From NCBI GenBank assembly GCA_024734555.1, contig JANPWX010020150.1, positions 3,441,122-3,505,121 on the forward strand: a stretch of DNA of 64,000 bases, written 5' to 3'. This DNA is from Trochalopteron elliotii (lineage: Eukaryota > Chordata > Aves > Passeriformes > Leiothrichidae). Shown here piece by piece: positions 61,951 to 64,000 of the stretch (the stretch's first letter is position 1; each line of letters starts with the position of its first letter). The notes under the pieces are model-generated. The model was not told the DNA's origin. It did not search any database and was given only the letters and a program-made list of their open reading frames with translations. The translations under genes and the position numbers were made by a program.

Positions 61951-62277
61951 TTTATGACGTTGATGAAGAGAGAACAGTAGGCATCATCTGCTTTTATTTC
62001 AACAAAGTTTTTCTCTTTGTCTCCCATAACATGCTCCTAGGTGAGCTCAGGAAATCTGAATTAGATAAACAGACAGTGAAGTGGATCCAGAACTGGGTGA
62101 ATGGCAGAGCACAGAGGGTTGTTGTCAGTGGAGCTGACACCAGACAAATGCCTGTGGTTAGTGGAGTTCCCCAGGGATTAATACTGGGTCCAGTCTTATT
62201 ATACTTCTTTGTCAACAGCCTGCATGAAGGAGTAGAATGTACCCTTGGCAAGTTTGCTGATGATTTCTTGCTTTAAA
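61951..62277 (+). pseudogene. CR1 reverse transcriptase middle segment, 3'-truncated
   Basis: Open through the core of CR1 reverse transcriptase: YDVDEERTVGIICFYFNK (family: DVDEGRAVDVIYLDFSKAF) and SHNMLLGELRKSELDKQTVK are followed by WIQNWVNGRAQRVVVSG. VPQGLILGPVLLYFFVNSL and LGKFADD come next, with FADD at 62253-62264. It stops at a TAA at 62274 directly after FADDFLL, and recognisable CR1 ends there. The normal downstream part (LLEGR.., the C-terminus and the 3' UTR) is absent. A LINE copy without its 3' end is unusual. The YLDFSKAF motif is damaged (CFYFNKVF), so it is inactive. Confidence 0.9.
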
Positions 62278-62337
62278 ATAATACAAAAAGTATTTTATCC
62301 ACAGATTTGTGTTTGCTATTTGGGTTATGGAGGGTTT

Positions 62338-62366
62338 TAAACAAGCAAACAAACAAACAAACAAAC
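62338..62366. repeat. (CAAA)n tract next to an LTR
   Basis: About six to seven CAAA units immediately before the LTR start. The element appears to have inserted into this repeat. Confidence 0.93.
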
Positions 62367-62917
62367 TGTGATGGTTTGAAAGCAAAACTAGTGAGAGGCT
62401 CCAAGTCAGAAATACAATTTAATAGGAAAAGAAAAAAAAGAAATAAAATAAATGCAATAATACAAAAGACCTTTGACAGAGTCAGAATACAACCTGAGCA
62501 AGATGATGGAAGCAGCAATCCCGTAGAAAGGTCCGGTAGCTCTGATCCTCTGTAGATCCAGTGGGTAAGGTACCCCGTATTGTCCCAGATCTCAGATTAT
62601 ATGCAGGTGAGAATGCTTGGCTCCTCCCCTTGGGTGGAGCATCTCACAATGGAATAATGAGTCATACAGGGGGGTCCTTGATGGCCCATTAACGGGAGAT
62701 AACTCCTGGTGGGAGTTATCTGTAAGTCATCAGCAGGCCATTAACAGAAAACACGTTATCAAAAGACCCATTAGCAGAGGACACCTTAACAAAAGACACC
62801 CTAACAGAAAGAGGGAGGGGAGAGTCTGGAAGAATGCTGCTTCAGCAATAGGTTTCCACAGTTCATGAAGATGGTGGTAGAATACTCCGTGCACGTTCTA
62901 CACCACAACCCAGGACA
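62367..62917 (-). mobile_element. Solo LTR related to the 56.1-kb LTR, reverse strand
   Basis: A 551-bp element with TG/CA ends. Read on the minus strand it starts TGTCCTGGGTTGTGG and ends ..CAAACCATCACA. CAAAC occurs at 62362-62366 and 62918-62922 and fits a 5-bp target duplication, but the left copy lies in a CAAA repeat, so this is weaker evidence. It shares 'gggtggagcatctcacaat' and 'gacagagtcag..aatacaacctga' with the LTR at 56.1 kb. A TATAAT box (reverse of 62596-62601) and an inverted repeat (62697-62721) lie in U3, and tandem 'cattaacagaaaacac'-type units run at 62731-62815. No coding remnant. Confidence 0.82.
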
Positions 62918-62922
62918 CAAAC

Positions 62923-64000
62923 ATCTACTCAGTCTTTTTCAAGTATCAGAGATTTAATTGCTGAATCACTAAATCCCTCAAATTTGATCTGCAGATTTGT
63001 CATTTTTAAAATACATGAAGATAGAGGTTTCTTAAGTAAAGAACACAGAGGGAAAGAAAATTAATTAATTGGTGTCCCATCTATTTACTCCAAAGTTAAT
63101 TACTAAAGATAGGATTCATATCATCTAATCTTAAAACATATAAAGATGTCTGTGAGACATCTTACTTTAGGCTGGGATAAAACTCCCCCAGGGAGAAACT
63201 AATTTCTGTCCTCTGTAGACATAATAAAGATGGCTTCCTTGGCTGACAAAACTTTCACATGAAATTTCTCAAAACTAGGTTTAACATAAAAAAAAGTTAT
63301 CTTTTTACAGTAAGTAGCTATCTCAGCATGGATACCACACTGTGTGAAGCTTGGACATTGCTCTTCTAACCTTAATATAGGTATTCAAAGTCAATGCTAA
63401 GAAAGGAGTTTAACATTGACCTCACTTGGTCAAAGCAATGGAGAGAAATATCTATATCTTGTTCCAATGTTTTGAAGCACTTCTTTCAAAATATTGCAAA
63501 ATTTTGGGGGGCAGTAAAGATTTATTCTTACAACCTTTTTTTTTTTTTTTTCCTTTTTTTTTTTCTGTAGAAGCTGCTTAACAATGATTATATATCCCTG
63601 TATTACCTTGGTAAAATGAAAACAAGTCAATATATACAAGGCAAATAATTGTTACTGTCATGAGAGAGACGATTTTTTTTATTATTCCTTTAAGAGACAT
63701 GTATACATATAGTCAGTAATAATTATCTTGGAAATATAAAGAGAAGCTACATTTAGATTACACTGTATCAGTGGATGGGCATATCTGAAGAAAAGTTAAT
63801 TAACTATTAAATCTAATACTTTGGATGTAAAGTAGTGATTAGCAGCTTGTGTCTTTTGCTACCCTCTTTTCTTTATTCATTGACATTTTGTGACTCTTTT
63901 AATCATGTTTTTAAAGAAACCTGCTCTGTCACTGCTCTTGAGGATAATACATTCTGGCAGATGGCTGGGATTTATAAAAAAAACAAAAAAAAAACCACCA
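62923..64000. other. AT-rich non-coding stretch
   Basis: Apart from T-runs at 63,536-63,563, nothing is recognised. Confidence 0.5.

Noticed and set aside
1..64000. tRNA, rRNA, snRNA or microRNA genes
   Set aside because: No A/B-box tRNA cloverleaf or other RNA gene could be supported by eye; a covariance-model scan would be needed to exclude them.
1..64000. Retroviral gag, pol or env remnants beside the LTRs
   Set aside because: No open or broken frame next to any LTR shows retroviral motifs; all complete LTRs look solo.

Overview
The window is vertebrate nuclear DNA, almost certainly from a bird and probably a songbird. Two things point there. CR1-type LINE fragments, the dominant avian retrotransposon, occur at about a dozen sites on both strands, many ending in the ATTCTATGATTCTATG-like 3' tail. 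There are also six solo retroviral LTRs, one of which has the AAACCAAGACA-type terminus I associate with passerine endogenous retroviruses (from memory, not searched). There is no bacterial-style gene packing. No complete host protein-coding gene is visible; the window is intergenic or deep-intronic AT-rich sequence.

Layout: 1-12 kb is AT-rich background with one reverse-strand CR1 (about 3.0-3.8 kb) and a compound pentanucleotide repeat (5.8-6.04 kb). A clean solo LTR with 6-bp target-site duplications lies at 12.07-12.67 kb. A CR1 tail (14.2 kb) and a 1.2 kb CR1 3' half (17.3-18.5 kb) follow. From 18.5 to 25.3 kb the sequence is unique, with a strong CTCF-like motif at 19.55 kb and a 38-base poly-T at 22.14 kb. 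An LTR sits at 25.6-26.3 kb. From 26 to 46 kb there are three CR1 pieces (29.1, 32.5, 37.9-38.8 kb), an old LTR scrap (45.3 kb), and a GGAA microsatellite that runs into a 343-base assembly gap (46,392-46,734).

The last 17 kb is the repeat-dense part. It holds a nearly full-length but dead CR1 ORF2 (47.7-50.99 kb, endonuclease plus reverse transcriptase) interrupted by an LTR with 6-bp duplications. It also holds two CR1 families abutting at 54.1-54.66 kb, LTRs at 56.1-56.8, 59.8-60.5 and 62.4-62.9 kb, and a CR1 in permuted order at 61.76-62.28 kb.

The best candidate for host coding sequence is a 222-bp open, symmetric, splice-flanked exon on the minus strand at 60,993-61,214. I do not recognise its protein. 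Two weaker exon-like blocks are at 22,291-22,377 (+) and 58,793-58,864 (+). I found no evidence of a new biological system. The points most worth checking are the exon candidate, the permuted CR1, the CTCF-like site and the compound pentamer repeat.
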